64,000 bases of DNA from Malus domestica (taxonomy: Eukaryota > Streptophyta > Magnoliopsida > Rosales > Rosaceae). The stretch is from the NCBI RefSeq assembly GCF_042453785.1, contig NC_091667.1, forward strand, positions 33,410,001 through 33,474,000. Direction: 5' to 3'. Position 1 is the stretch's first letter; each line of letters opens with the position of its first letter. The notes below the pieces were generated by a model. That model was not told the origin of the DNA and did no database searches. It was given only the letters and a program-made list of their open reading frames with translations. Made by a program: the position numbers and the translations under genes. Shown in pieces: positions 1 to 11,120 of this stretch.

Positions 1-2086
1 AAGGGGTTCATTTGTTATGACATTATTCATGAAAAATATTACATTTCCAGACGTGTAGTGTTTGATGAGTCTGAGTTTCCGTATTCCACTTTATCTTTAA
101 AACATCATGTCTCCCCCAATCCTACTTCTACACATGTCTTCATCTCCTTATCTCCTTCTATATGCATTAATAGGGAGAATCGTTTGGTTACAATCCCATT
201 ACCTAGGACCACTACTCTGTCTGATATTATGTCATCTAGCTCTAAGCATCACAGTGGTTTCCACAGTACTTCCTTACAATCCATTACTGCATCAACAGAT
301 CAATAATTTCTTGTGGTTCCTGAGATACCATCTGGGACATATTCAGATACATGTAATGAGTCTACTTTTGAGAATCATTGTGAGAATGGTATTGAGATTC
401 AGCATGGGTTTCAACCTGATCATCTGCAGGTTATTCTTCTCATTCCTCCTATGAATACTCACTATATGCAAACAAGAGCTAAAAATGGTATTATCTTTCA
501 GTTGTTCAAGATAATTTACTAGTGGATTTGTTTCAGACTGAACCGGCTACATATAAGTCAACTCTCAAGTCTTTTTTGTGGTTGTCTGCTATGGAAGAAG
601 AGTTGCAAGCTCTCAAAGTTCAGAACACTTGGTATTTGGTTCCCTTGCCAACACACAAGAACTTGGTAAGCTGCAAGTGAGTATTTAAACTCAAGAAACA
701 TGCTGATGGGTATATTTCTAGGTATAAGGCAAGACTTATTGCCAAAGGGTTCAATCAAGAAGAGGGCATTGACTATGGGGAAACCTTTAGCCCTGTTGTC
801 AAACCTACCACAATGAGGTTGGTCCTAGCTTTGGCAACAAATTTTGGTTGGTCTCTGTGTCAACTTGATGTGAAGAATGCCTTTTGTCATGGCATACTTC
901 AAGAGGAAATTTATATGTCACAGCCATCTGGCTTTAGTGATCCTACTAACCCCACACATGTTTGTCGATTACATAAGTCCTTGTATGGCTTAAAACAAGC
1001 TCCAAGGGCATGGAATGATCGTTTTACATCATTTCTTCCTTCTCTGGGGTTTCTTTCTACATATTCAGATCCTTTACTGTTTGTTAAGCATGTTGGAAAG
1101 TATGTGGTCATTCTTCTACTGTATGTGGATGATATTATAATTACTGGCAGTGATTCTGAGGCTATTACTGAAGTAATTACAGCTTTAACCATAGAGTTTG
1201 ATATTAAAGATTTAGGCCTTCTTCATTATTTTCTTGGGATTCAGATTACTAAAAATTCCAGTGGATTGTTTCTCTCTCAATCCAAATATGTTTCAGACTT
1301 GCTGGTCAAGGCAGACATGGTTCATTCCAAACCTTGCTCTATTTCTTGTTTACCATATAATTGGTTACTCAATGATGATGGTCACCCTTTCAATAATCAT
1401 TCTTTATATAGAAGTATTGTAGGTGCTATTCAGTACCTCACTTTCACTCATCCTGATATAGCGTTCTCAGTTCATCAGGTGTGCCAATTCATGCACTGTC
1501 TTATGGATTCTCATTATGCTGCTGTGAAACGCATTATTAGATATTTGAAAGGTACTACAGATCTTGGCATTCAATTCACACAAGGGGAATTAGATTTACA
1601 TGCCTTCAGTGACGCTGACTGGGCTGGAGATCTTAATGACAGAAGATCCACCATTGGTTTAGTGGTGTGTATTTATGACCTAATCCTATTTCTTGGTCCT
1701 CGAAGAAACAAAATACAGTTTCTCGGTCTTCTATAGAGGCTGAATATAAAGCACTCTCAAGCACTTCTGCTGAAATTGACTGGATTAAACAGCTTCTACA
1801 ATTTATGCAGATTGAAGTTCCATGTCCAACCACATTGTTCTGTGATAATATGTCCACAATAGCCCTTGCCTATAATCCAATGATGTATCAGCGGACAAAA
1901 CATATTGAGATTGATGTCCATTTGGTGTGTGAGAGGGTTGCTAAAAAGCTTCTGCAAGTACATTTTGTTTATTCGAATAAACAGTTTGCTGATGTTCTAA
2001 CAAAAGGCTTGTCTACTCCTTTGTTTCAAACACATTGTTATAATCTCAGACTTGGCAAGCCTCACCCTGAGCTTGAGGGAGGATGA
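1..2086 (+). pseudogene. Ty1/copia pol remnant (element A): integrase tail, RT, RNase H
   Basis: The 3' part of a copia polyprotein; the rest lies before the window. From the first base the reading frame gives the integrase C-terminal/linker signature (YYISRRVVFDES). Reverse transcriptase follows from about 570, with QLDVKNAFCHG, SLYGLKQAPRAW and the catalytic YVDDIIITG (about 1122-1150). RNase H comes next (FSDADWAGD, then SIEAEYKALSS after a frame break). Breaks are visible: a stop about 677-679 where the family has a Trp before VFKLKKH, a frameshift about 1670-1736 inside RNase H, and further breaks upstream of 558. The last segment (1805-2086) ends with TKHIEIDVHLV and ADVLTKGL, the usual copia C-terminus. 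It cannot make a polyprotein. Class identification is secure; the exact lineage is not. Confidence 0.9.
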
Positions 2087-2375
2087 TAGATATTATATGT
2101 GTGAGGTGGTTAAGTTTGTTTAGATTATGTGAAGTAGAGATTATGACAAGTGTCAAGATCTTATGAGTCTTATAATAGCTTTGGAACTAAGCAATGTAAT
2201 TAGATATATACAACATATAACTGTAAAGGAATTATCTATAGTAATTCATTCAATACAAAAGAAATACTTTCTCTCTCTACAACTGTTCTTTCTTTCTGTG
2301 CAAGAATATTGTGCTTCTTTCTGTTTACACTATGTACAGAGAGTGAGAAATGTGAAGAGACATGAACTCATAACA
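2084..2375 (+). repeat. 3' LTR of copia element A
   Basis: A purine-rich tract (GAGGGAGGA) directly precedes TGATAGATATTAT at 2084, the expected polypurine tract/LTR junction just after the pol stop. The likely end is ...CTCATAACA at 2375, giving about 292 bp with TG...CA termini. The 5' LTR is outside the window, so the right border is a judgement from the terminal dinucleotide. Confidence 0.6.
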
Positions 2376-4121
2376 AACTTGTCTACGTACGTAAGTAACA
2401 TGTATACAATAACAGAGAAATGGAGAGCGTAATAGTCAATGGACTTCCATTTCATATTATTCTAATTTGGTTGATTGGTGACTATAACTGTACAACATAT
2501 AAAATTGATCTAAATCTTAAATGCAGAGGATTCACGCAACAAAATTTAAATAAAAAACTTCTAATGCAACAAAATTTGCCTCTAGCCATTTCCCAACATA
2601 TTATGGGCAAGCTGGGGTTCACCGTTCATGTGTTTTTTTCCTTTTTTTTTTTAAACTGATTCTGTTGTGCTGTGAGAATAAACAGATATAAAAAAAGCAT
2701 ATAGTGTTTCGTAAACTATAGTGCTAAAAGTGCTTTTAGCAAGAAAAATATGGGGTAGATATTGTCAATATGGAAGTTTCATTCATTGGTACAGTAAGAC
2801 CCAAAAATACCATTTTCTGGAGTGAGGATAATATACGCACACTCCTTAGGGCAAGACCTGGAGTGACTTAAAGGCCAAGCCTACCCCTCAATGGGGATTG
2901 ATCTAACCAGGTGGTTCCCGGTATGATCGAATCTAACTGACTTTACCGCCGAAGTGAGTCGGTCCACTCCGGAGTAAGAACTTGGCCAGCTGTCTCCATC
3001 CAGGTACTAGACTGCACAGATTAAACTGCATAGTACCTTTTGGCCACGTGAAGTGTTAGGCTATGAAGTTTGGTATAGCCGCTTCTTCAGCCCACGATGG
3101 AGAAGAGACAAACGGTCATTCTTTGACTTGGCACCCGTATGTCAAATGGTCTCCTCGTAGGCCCCCTTTATTCCCGGTCACTGAGAGGAATGTTAGGTGA
3201 TGTAGACTGACTCTGCAGGGCCTATAGATACACCTGGTGACTCCTTACCAGAGGTAAGACACTCATAACCCATAAATACATTTCACCATTCTTTCTTAAA
3301 CATTTGAGCCTCCACGCTAGGAACCACCCTCCCCGATGCTCGGACTCATGGTGTTTACATGTTTTTGCCTTGCGCAGGTTTCATTCCTTGATGGTTGGAA
3401 ATCGGCTCCAACACATACAGTTCACCTGACTCCAATGAAAAAAAAAAGGTTTTTTGAGAAGCATGTATATAGCTGCTTCTACTTTATGCTGTTTATGATC
3501 CATAATTTTGAAAAGAAAAGAAAAATTCATTTACTAACACAATTAAGGCCCCAACTTTTCTAAAAGGTTGCTTTAAAAAAAAAAATAGAAAACCCAACCC
3601 AGCTACATATCTGCTTTAAGAATTCAGATGCATCTTAAGAAATTTTTTATGAGTTACTTCACTAACAACAAGCACTTTTAACTTTTCTTACTAAATAATG
3701 CTAGAAATAACTGCTAGGGTATTTTGTGTTGAGATCATACCAAACTTATTTTCTCTTTTTTTTTTTTTAATTTGATTTTCTTGTTTATTAGTGTATACAT
3801 TTGGTTATGGTACTTTGTTTTTTTGCTTAAGCCTAGTCAACTTTATCCATAGTGTACATGGATGTTTCAAGTACATAGCACGTGGATGGTTTTGTTGGGA
3901 TTAGGTCATCAAACATGTAACATGATCACCTACCAAAACTAGATAAGAGGATTACTTCAAAATCATCCACACTTAACACCCCTATCACCCAAATAAAACG
4001 AATTATAGTGTATTTAATGTCTTTCAATCAGCAAATCGAAAGCGAAGAGCCACCATGCCAACTTCCAAGAGATTAGACCACCCGCAGAGCAACCAAAGAA
4101 TATATTTTGCATTATGCATGT
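2376..4121. other. Intergenic, no recognised gene; GC-richer block 2830-3420
   Basis: Mostly AT-rich non-coding DNA with poly-A/T runs. About 2830-3420 is clearly less AT-rich than its surroundings, with many CCGG/GGCC-like words and no long open frame. It may be an old repeat such as an LTR remnant, but I could not find its partner in the window. The part from 3421 to 4121 holds nothing recognisable. Confidence 0.4.
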
Positions 4122-4415
4122 TATTGGAAGAAAAAGTAATACTGTCTGTGCAGCTTTTCAGCAGGAAGAAAAAGTAGTACTGTTTGTGCAGGCTTTTAAA
4201 GTAGTACCGTGCACTGTGCATCATGGCATCAGCTTTTTCAGCTTGTAGGCTTTATCTTTTGTCCTTATTTCAATGGATTGTAACTAGCTGACTAGGACTA
4301 GGCGTAAATCAATGAGCCATAGGTTTCGGTTTCTTTCTTCTTGTATATATATTTTGACTATGACTCTTATACAATTATGATGTTGCATGAATATTGAAAC
4401 TCTCAATTTACAACA
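4122..4415 (+). repeat. 5' LTR of copia element B
   Basis: Starts TATTGGAAG and ends TTTACAACA, 294 bp. It contains a short direct duplication of GGAAGAAAAAGTA-type sequence (about 4126 and 4161). The central part (from TGTAGGCTTTATC to the end) matches the 3' LTR almost base for base. Confidence 0.9.
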
Positions 4416-4427
4416 TGGTATCAGAGC
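4416..4427 (+). promoter_or_regulatory. Primer-binding site, initiator tRNA-Met type
   Basis: TGGTATCAGAGC abuts the 5' LTR. It is complementary to the 3' end of plant initiator tRNA-Met, the usual copia primer. Confidence 0.9.
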
Positions 4428-4497
4428 ACTGACCCTAACAGGCTTATCTCTGTATATTTTTTTGATAGTTCTCTGAGCTATTCTTCAACCCACAACC

Positions 4498-5676
4498 ATG
4501 GCTGAAGAAAGTTCTGTAAGTCTTAAAAGATAAAGTTCCCATGTTTCTCCACCTTCAGTTTTATCTGATGTTGAGGTTAATCCAAACCAACGTCTTAGTT
4601 CAGTGCTTTTAAACGAGTTTAATTATCTTCCTTGGGAAATGGTTGTTAGGTCTAAACTCAGCTATGTCAATGTAGCCATTAAAATACCTGAAATCTCTTC
4701 TTCAAGTTACGATGCTTGGTTGTGCAAAGATCAGCTGGTCATGTTGTGGTTGCTTAACTCAATGGAGCGAAAAATTGTCGAGATTTTCAATTAAGCTGAG
4801 TCATCCATGCATCTTTGGAAGAATCTCAAAAAAATGTATGGAAACCAAAACAACTCAACTCGTGTTTTCCAACTAAAGAGAGATATTTCTGGCTTGCAGC
4901 AGGAAGGACAATCCTTCGTGCAACATCTTGGGAAGCTAACAACCATGTGGAATGAATTGAATGTCTATCGTCCTCACAACATTGATGTTGCGGTGCTAAT
5001 TAAAAGGGTTGAGGAAGACAAAATCTTCCAGCTTTTGGCAAGTCTCAGTTTTGAGTTCGAAGACCTTTGAAGCCATATTTTGATGAACCATGATATGCTC
5101 TCATTCTCCAGTGTTTGTGCTATTATTCAGCAAGAGGATGTACGCAAAAAGGTAATGACCATAAAAGCCAAGCCATACATGCCAGAAGTCAGGGTCTGTG
5201 CTTCTAATCATAAGGGTGTCGAGGAAAAGAGAAAAGACTTAAAGTGCAGTTATTGCAATGCGAGTGGACATTCAATGGACTGGTGTTGGATTTTACATCC
5301 GGAATTAAAACTAAAGTTGTCAAAGGATCAGAAGGGCCCTTCAAAATTCTCTCACAATTCTCCTTTCAAATCCAATCATTCTCATTTCAAAGCCAACCAT
5401 GCAAATCATGCAATCTCCTCGTCTACAGAAGGGGTTTCAGGTTTCACTTCCAACCCAACTGCATTAATTAATGAATTTGCAGCTTTTCTTCATAAGAAAC
5501 AAGGAAGTAGTGATTATGATGGGACAATCCACCATTGTGACAACAATGTGACAGCATTACTTGGAAAATTTGCAGGCTTTTTGGCTGAAAATAAATGCAT
5601 ACCTTCAAGAGACATCTCATGTATCTTGAACTCCTTTTCAACTGCTCTTAAAGTTGGTAGTGTGTATGATTATTAG
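4498..5676 (+). pseudogene. copia element B gag, broken
   Basis: A start at 4498 (MAEESSVSL) is closed by a stop after 11 codons, and the frame is interrupted again near 4792 and 5068. Pieces with gag character follow: VFQLKRDISGLQQEGQSF and then a CCHC zinc knuckle, CSYCNASGHSMDWC (about 5243-5284), which in active copies binds element RNA. The gag region is non-functional. Confidence 0.85.
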
Positions 5677-5703
5677 ATTATATATTCAAGTGCCACTGAT
5701 CAT

Positions 5704-6845
5704 ATGACAAATAAATTTACAACCTTGCATGATTTTCAAAAACTACCAATTCCTTCTCATGTATCAGTTGCCAATGGCAAGGGTGCCTTAGTTCTAGGGA
5801 AGGGAAAAGTGAATTTGATCTCTAACAACGTAGAGTCTGATGCTCTTTACGTCCCCTCCTTTCCTTTCCAACTTTTATCTGTTGGAAAAATCACAAATTC
5901 ACTCAATTGTCTTGCTATCTTTTCTCCTCACAATGTTATTTTTCAGGACCTAGCCACCAAGAAGATGATTGGTGAGGGTTTCCTCTTAAATGGTCTCTAT
6001 TATCTACCCCAGGAAACCCAAGTTCCCAAAGTCTTTCAAGTTAATTCAAGTTTAGTGCAAAAACAACAACTTTGGCACCAACGACTAGCGCATCCATCTG
6101 GAAGAGTTTTGTCCACTTTGTTTCTAAGCTTTTGTAAAATTACAAATCCTTGTGATGTTTGTCACTTGTCTAAGTTTGCTAGATTACCATTTACTTCCTC
6201 TATGTCAAGAGCTAGTAATCCTTTTGAAATCGTGCATTCCGATATTTAGGGACCCATTTTGGAATCCTTTTATGGATACAAATATTTTGTAACCTTTGTG
6301 GATGATTCACAAGGATCACTTGGTTGTATCTTTTGAAACTTAAAAGTGAAGTTGTGAATGTTTTTAAAGATTTTCATAAACTTGTCACCACTCAATTTTC
6401 TTCACACATTCATGTTTTAAGATCAGACAATGGCACCGAATATATGTCCCATAACATGTCACAGTACTTGAGCATGCATGGCATTCTACATCAAACAAGT
6501 TGTGTTGGAACACCCCAACAAAATAGGGTAGCTGAGAGAAAAAATAGGGATATTCTTCGGAAAACTAGAGCACTTATGTTCAATATGAATGTCCCAAAGA
6601 AGTTTTGGTCCCAATGAGTGCTCACAGCCACCTATCTCATTAATAGATTACCTAGTAAAGTTTTGGACTTCAAATCACCCTACGAAGTCTTGAAATGAAG
6701 TAACTCGGTTTTTGGGTGTACATGTTTTGTTCATATTCAAGCCCCAAACCATGACAAATTGGATCTTAGAGCTGCAAAATATGTCTTCCTAGGCTACTCA
6801 TCCACGCAAAAGGGGTATTGATGCTACAACCCCACAACTCAAAAA
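5704..6845 (+). pseudogene. copia element B protease/integrase region, broken
   Basis: The integrase zinc-binding HHCC pattern is visible (WHQRLAHPSG ... CDVCHLSKF, about 6070-6175). The catalytic core follows: HSDI, then a TAG stop at 6247-6249 where the family has Trp in DLWGP, then RSDNGTEY and TPQQNRVAERKN (about 6423-6545). The frame shifts near 6250-6324, stops at 6615-6617, and stops twice more (about 6695 and 6820) before the GYSSTQKGY region. All recognisable catalytic residues survive, but no open frame joins them. Confidence 0.85.
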
Positions 6846-8831
6846 ATGATGGTTTCAAGGGATGTTAAGTTTGATGAAGGCATTCCTTATTTTTCACGAC
6901 CTATGGATTATTCTCGGCATGGGGATCATCTAAATGAACTCTTCCCTATGTCATATTCTGGTTGTGATGCACCAACATTTTCTCCTAGTGATCCTGCATT
7001 GTCAATATCCCAACAAATGCAAACTGAACAAGATGTCACCAATGCACAGGAAACACTTGAAATTCAAGTCACTCCTACTAGTACCACCAGTTCAAATCCC
7101 GAGGCTCCTTCAATAGTTCATTCCCCAGATCAACCCGATGTTGTCCGTCGCAATCCTGCTCAAGAAAGGCACCCGTCATCCATGTTACTTGATTATGTAA
7201 CCTATATAGCCATGTGTCCCTTGACTAATGCCATTGATTATAACAAATTCTCACCTACCTATGTTGCGTTTCTAAGTACTATCACTGGGGTCCGTAAGCC
7301 ACAAACCTTTCAAGAGGCTAATCTTCATGTTGAGTGGAGAAAAGCCATGGCTTACGAGCTTCAAGCTCTTCATGAGAACCACATGTGGACGGTTGTCAAA
7401 CTTCCCAAGGATAAGAAAGCAGTGGGAAGTCGTTGGGTCTATAAGACCAAGTTTAACTCAGATGGCACCATTGAGAGACACAAAACACGTTTGGTTGTCT
7501 GTGGGTTCACTCAAACTTATGGTGTGGATTATAAGGAGACATTTGCTCCGGTTGAAAAAATGAACACAGTTAGGGTGTTGTTATCAGCTGCAATTAATCA
7601 TGCATGCCCTTTTTTTCAAATGGACGTCAAGAATGCTTTCTTGCATGATGACCTTGAAGAAGAGGTTTATATGAAACTTCCTTTAGGTTATTCTCAATCC
7701 AATGACACAGATTTGGTGTGCAAACTCCACAAAGCAATCTATGGTCTAAAACAGTCTCCTCGAGCTTGGTACGGTAAGCTTAGTTTTGTTCTTGAACAAG
7801 TTGGGTTTCGTAGGAGTTATGCTGATTCCTCAATGTTTGTTCGAACTAACTCAGCGGGAAAATTGGTGGTGCTCATATATGTGGATGATCTTATTGTGAC
7901 TAAAGATAACGTTTCAGAAATTACCTTCCTCAAACAATATCTCAGCAACCAATTTGCCATCAAAGATCTTGGCAATCTCAAATATTTTTTGGGAATTGAA
8001 ATGGCACACTCTCGTAAAGGTTTCTTCTTAAATCAGCGCAAGTATGTTCTTGATTTTCTTCAAGAAGCTGAAATGATGGATTGCAAGCCAGCTCGAACAC
8101 CTTTGGCTACCAATCTTAAGCTGGAACCTGATGGTGATCCAATCATTAATCTGAGCTACTATCAGAGAATGGTTGGCAAACTCATCTACCTTACCATTAC
8201 ACGTCCTGACATCTCTTATGCCATGAGTATTGTTAGCCAATTCATGCATTCTCCAACCATGGCTCATTTCAAAATTGTTCATCGCATCTTTCGTTATTTA
8301 AAGGGTTCTGTTGGATGCGGAATATTGATGAAAAATAATGGACATACATAGATTTCAGGATACACCGATGATGATTAGGCGGGCAACTCCATTGATCGTA
8401 AATCCACCACTGGTTTATGCACCTTTGTGGGAGGCAATTTGGTTACTTGGAAAAGCAAGAAACAAAGCGTTGTTGCAAGGTCTAGCGTCGAGGCTAAGTA
8501 TCGCGCCATGGCCTCTATAGCCTGCGAACTCATTTGGCTCAAGGGTCTTCTCCTGGATTTAGGCTTCTCCCATAGTCAGCCAATGGCTATGTACTGTGAT
8601 AATCAGGCTGCGATGCACATTGCATCAAATCCAGTTTTTCACGAACGCACAAAACATATAGAGGTTGACTGTCATTATATTCGAGCACAAGTTCAGTCCA
8701 ACGTTATCGATACCTACTACACACGAAGCCATGATCAGCTCGCATATATTTTTACTAAATGGATATCTTTCACTGCATTTCAACGGATTTTGTTCAAGCT
8801 TGGATCAATCAATCCTTTTGATCCAGCTTGA
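6846..8831 (+). pseudogene. copia element B reverse transcriptase/RNase H, nearly intact
   Basis: A 501-codon open frame holds the linker and RT: WRKAMAYELQAL, FQMDVKNAFLHDDL, AIYGLKQSPRAW and the catalytic YVDDLIVTKD (about 7877-7907). It stops at 8349 at the start of RNase H. The rest of RNase H resumes at about 8427 (KQSVVARSSVEAKYRAMAS, YCDNQAAMHIA, TKHIEVDCHYI) and ends at 8831, overlapping the polypurine tract. One stop at about 8376 lies in the bridging segment. This is the best preserved part of element B. Confidence 0.9.
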
Positions 8832-8838
8832 GGGGGAG

Positions 8839-9122
8839 TATTGGAAGAAAAAGTAGTACTGTCTGTGCAGGCTTTTCAGCAGAAAAAGTAGTACTATGCA
8901 CTCTGCATCATGGCATTAGCTTGTGCAGCATGGCATCAGCTTTTTCAGCATGTAGGCTTTATCTATTGTCCTTATTTTAAGGGATTGTAACTAGCTGACT
9001 AGGACTAGGCGTAAATCAATGAGCCATAGGTTTCGGTTCCTTTCTTCTTGTATATATATTCTGACTAGGACTCTTGTACAATTATGATGTTGCATGAATA
9101 TTGAAACTCTCAACTTACAACA
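8839..9122 (+). repeat. 3' LTR of copia element B
   Basis: Begins TATTGGAAG right after the polypurine tract GAGGGGGAG and ends CTTACAACA, 284 bp. It differs from the 5' LTR by small indels, for example in the duplicated GAAAAAGTAGTAC segment, and scattered substitutions, so some time has passed since insertion. Confidence 0.9.
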
Positions 9123-10705
9123 TATGTAAATGTTATTTCTTTGATGTTATTTTTTATTATTTGCAGTTGCCTCTTTTGAATAAATATTTGTGCTTGAAAG
9201 TCTCTTATATTTTCTGTGGATAGAGTTGGTAGTTTGCAAAGGTATAACTTCTTTGTAGTAAAGGTGGTCAAGTTTACTATATAAATGTCGAGGTCATGTA
9301 TGAATCAACTAATTTAACGCGTTCATGAATAGTATCCGTCGTTTTAATCTCATAATTACATAATTAAAAGAATTTTTTTTTTAGAAAGATAATGAGAGAA
9401 ACATTTTTCCAATGTGAAATAATCCTGTCAATCTGGTCGAAGGCGGACATGTCAATTCACAGTTAAGGTCGATTGGCTTCTTATTTGAGTCTATGACATG
9501 CATGTTGAACCATCTCTCACAATTGACACCTAATGAAGTTAAATTGTTTTATATTGAATTGTACCAAATATGTAAAACCCAAAATCAAAAAAATTGGTAA
9601 ACCGTGTTGAAACCTTACGAAGTAAGTAATATTTATATTAAATAGGTTTATTACTAATTGTATGGAGACCTTCTATAAGGCTTTACTCTTAATGAATTTT
9701 GCAAATGGTTAAGATAGAAACATTATTGATTTGGATTAGTGAAGGTGTGTCTTAAACTTTGTCAATCCATACCAAAATGAGAAATGCTAAGGGGACTACT
9801 TCAAAAGTGAGAATCTCTACCATATCACAGTTTAACGTCAATTCACGTGCCAATATGTGCAAATGGTAGAGAATGAAGAATCTTACTTTTAAGAAAGTCT
9901 CCTTAGCATTTCTCTACCAAATTATAGTTATGGCTCTACGTCTAAATCCAAAAACATACTTCAAATATGTAATTACAAACACGTAAAAATGCGAAATTGC
10001 ACATATTAATATTTCGTATTTTTAAAATGTGCGTTAGAACGGTTGAATTCTTTCTCGATAGAGAGCTGCTGGCGGCTAAAGCCTTTGCTCTCGTCTTTCT
10101 CACCTGCACGTCATATCCTTTTCGGCGTTACCTTACTCACCTAACAATTATTATCGTTTTTAATTGTTTGAATTATTTTTCTGTTATTCATAAGATTTTT
10201 TCTTCTTCCTTCACCGAATGATTACTCAAGGACCTGTCGTCCCAGGCAGAAATAACCAAAGATAGGAATTAACAGGAATAAAACAAAAGGTCGTCAATTA
10301 ATGCATATTATTAATCAAAATTAATCCAATTTAAGAATTCAATTTTATGACATGAGATTTCCTTATTAATGCAAAGAACAAAAGAACTAAACATAAACAG
10401 TTTCGATTTCCTTGACATTTTTTCTTGTTCATGATGCATAATATACAGGCTAGCTGGGCTCGTAGGAAATCTGTGAGAGTAAAAATCTCAGAGCCTCTAA
10501 CGTACTTAGCCGCAAAAGAAACACAAAAGTATTGGGTGTTTTGTTTATTTGAAATTTAAGAAGAAAACATAAAATTTAAACTTTCCTAAGAAATGAAATT
10601 TATGATTCTCTATATATGTTACAACTTACAAGCTGCTACCATGCTACCCGATGATCAAATTGAAAGCTTCAATCTAAATTGATGATATATCTACACCGCT
10701 GATGA
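9123..10705. other. Intergenic with one MITE (listed separately)
   Basis: AT-rich, no gene seen. Apart from the MITE at 9779-9914 only short chance frames are present. About 10560-10705 is probably the 3' flank of the LysM gene read on the minus strand. Confidence 0.5.
9779..9914. mobile_element. MITE, Mutator-like, 136 bp with 9-bp target duplication
   Basis: Terminal inverted repeats GAGAAATGCTAAGG... and ...CCTTAGCATTTCTC. Flanks are TACCAAAAT (9770-9778) and TACCAAATT (9915-9923), matching at 8 of 9 positions. A 9-bp duplication is typical of Mutator-like elements. No coding capacity. Confidence 0.8.
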
Positions 10706-11017
10706 TCATTCGGTAGGAGTGATCTTGATGACTAGTCCAGGGAAAACATCGTCCGGATCATGGATATGAGGGTTGCGCTCCACGATGTATGGGTCGCCGC
10801 ACTTGTCACTGATGGTGTGGAGTGTCTCACCTTCTCCGACGACATATATTTCATCACACGGCCGGTTGGTCATGAAGTCATTGAAGTGTTTCCCTCGAAC
10901 CAAGTCGTCGTTGTCTGGCGTAGAACTGTTCTCTCTGATGGAAGCAAACAAGATCAAGGCTAGTAGGGCAGTGGCGCAGTACCATGAGGCCGCATCTGCC
11001 AGTTTTCTTGATGCCAT
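10706..11017 (-). CDS. Small LysM domain protein with N-terminal membrane segment
   Basis: A single-exon gene of 103 aa. Residues about 11-27 (SWYCATALLALILFASI) form a hydrophobic segment, either a signal anchor or an uncleaved signal peptide. A linker (28-55) and one LysM domain (about 56-100) follow: EIYVVGEGETLHTISDKCG, then ERNPHIHDPDDVFPGLVIKI, with the usual YxVxxGETL start and NP...G.VIKI end. LysM domains bind N-acetylglucosamine polymers. Plants have a family of about 100-residue proteins with exactly this design, of unknown role. With no kinase domain it is not a LysM receptor kinase. The start is the only Met before the hydrophobic segment, and a TATA box lies about 95 bp upstream. 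Confidence 0.88.
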   Translation of the reverse strand: MASRKLADAASWYCATALLALILFASIRENSSTPDNDDLVRGKHFNDFMTNRPCDEIYVVGEGETLHTISDKCGDPYIVERNPHIHDPDDVFPGLVIKITPTE

Positions 11018-11109
11018 ATAAATATTGGGGCTTAGAGAGAGAGAGAGAAAAAAGATGAGATATATGAGGTGGTGTGTTTTTGATGAAACAGAAAGAGGTC
11101 TGAGTTTTG

Positions 11110-11117
11110 TATTTATA
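11110..11117 (-). promoter_or_regulatory. TATA box of the LysM gene
   Basis: TATAAATA on the minus strand, 93 bp before the ATG. A CT-rich leader (GA repeat on the plus strand, 11033-11050) lies between, typical of a plant 5' UTR. Confidence 0.65.
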
Positions 11118-11120
11118 GGT

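Larger units (their letters stand above)
4122..9122 (+). mobile_element. Ty1/copia LTR retrotransposon (element B), complete structure, inactive
   Basis: Two closely similar LTRs (4122-4415 and 8839-9122) bracket a gag-pol region. A primer-binding site (TGGTATCAGAGC) follows the 5' LTR directly and a polypurine tract (GAGGGGGAG) precedes the 3' LTR. The flanks are CATGT on the left and TATGT on the right, a 5-bp target duplication with one mismatch. Domain order gag, integrase, RT, RNase H is the copia order. Multiple stops and frameshifts show it is dead, although the LTRs are still easy to align. Confidence 0.92.

Noticed and set aside
4416..4427. tRNA fragments at TGGTATCAGAGC sites (also 26938, 31733 and 44018)
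   Set aside because: They are primer-binding sites of LTR elements, not tRNA genes. No cloverleaf can be formed nearby.
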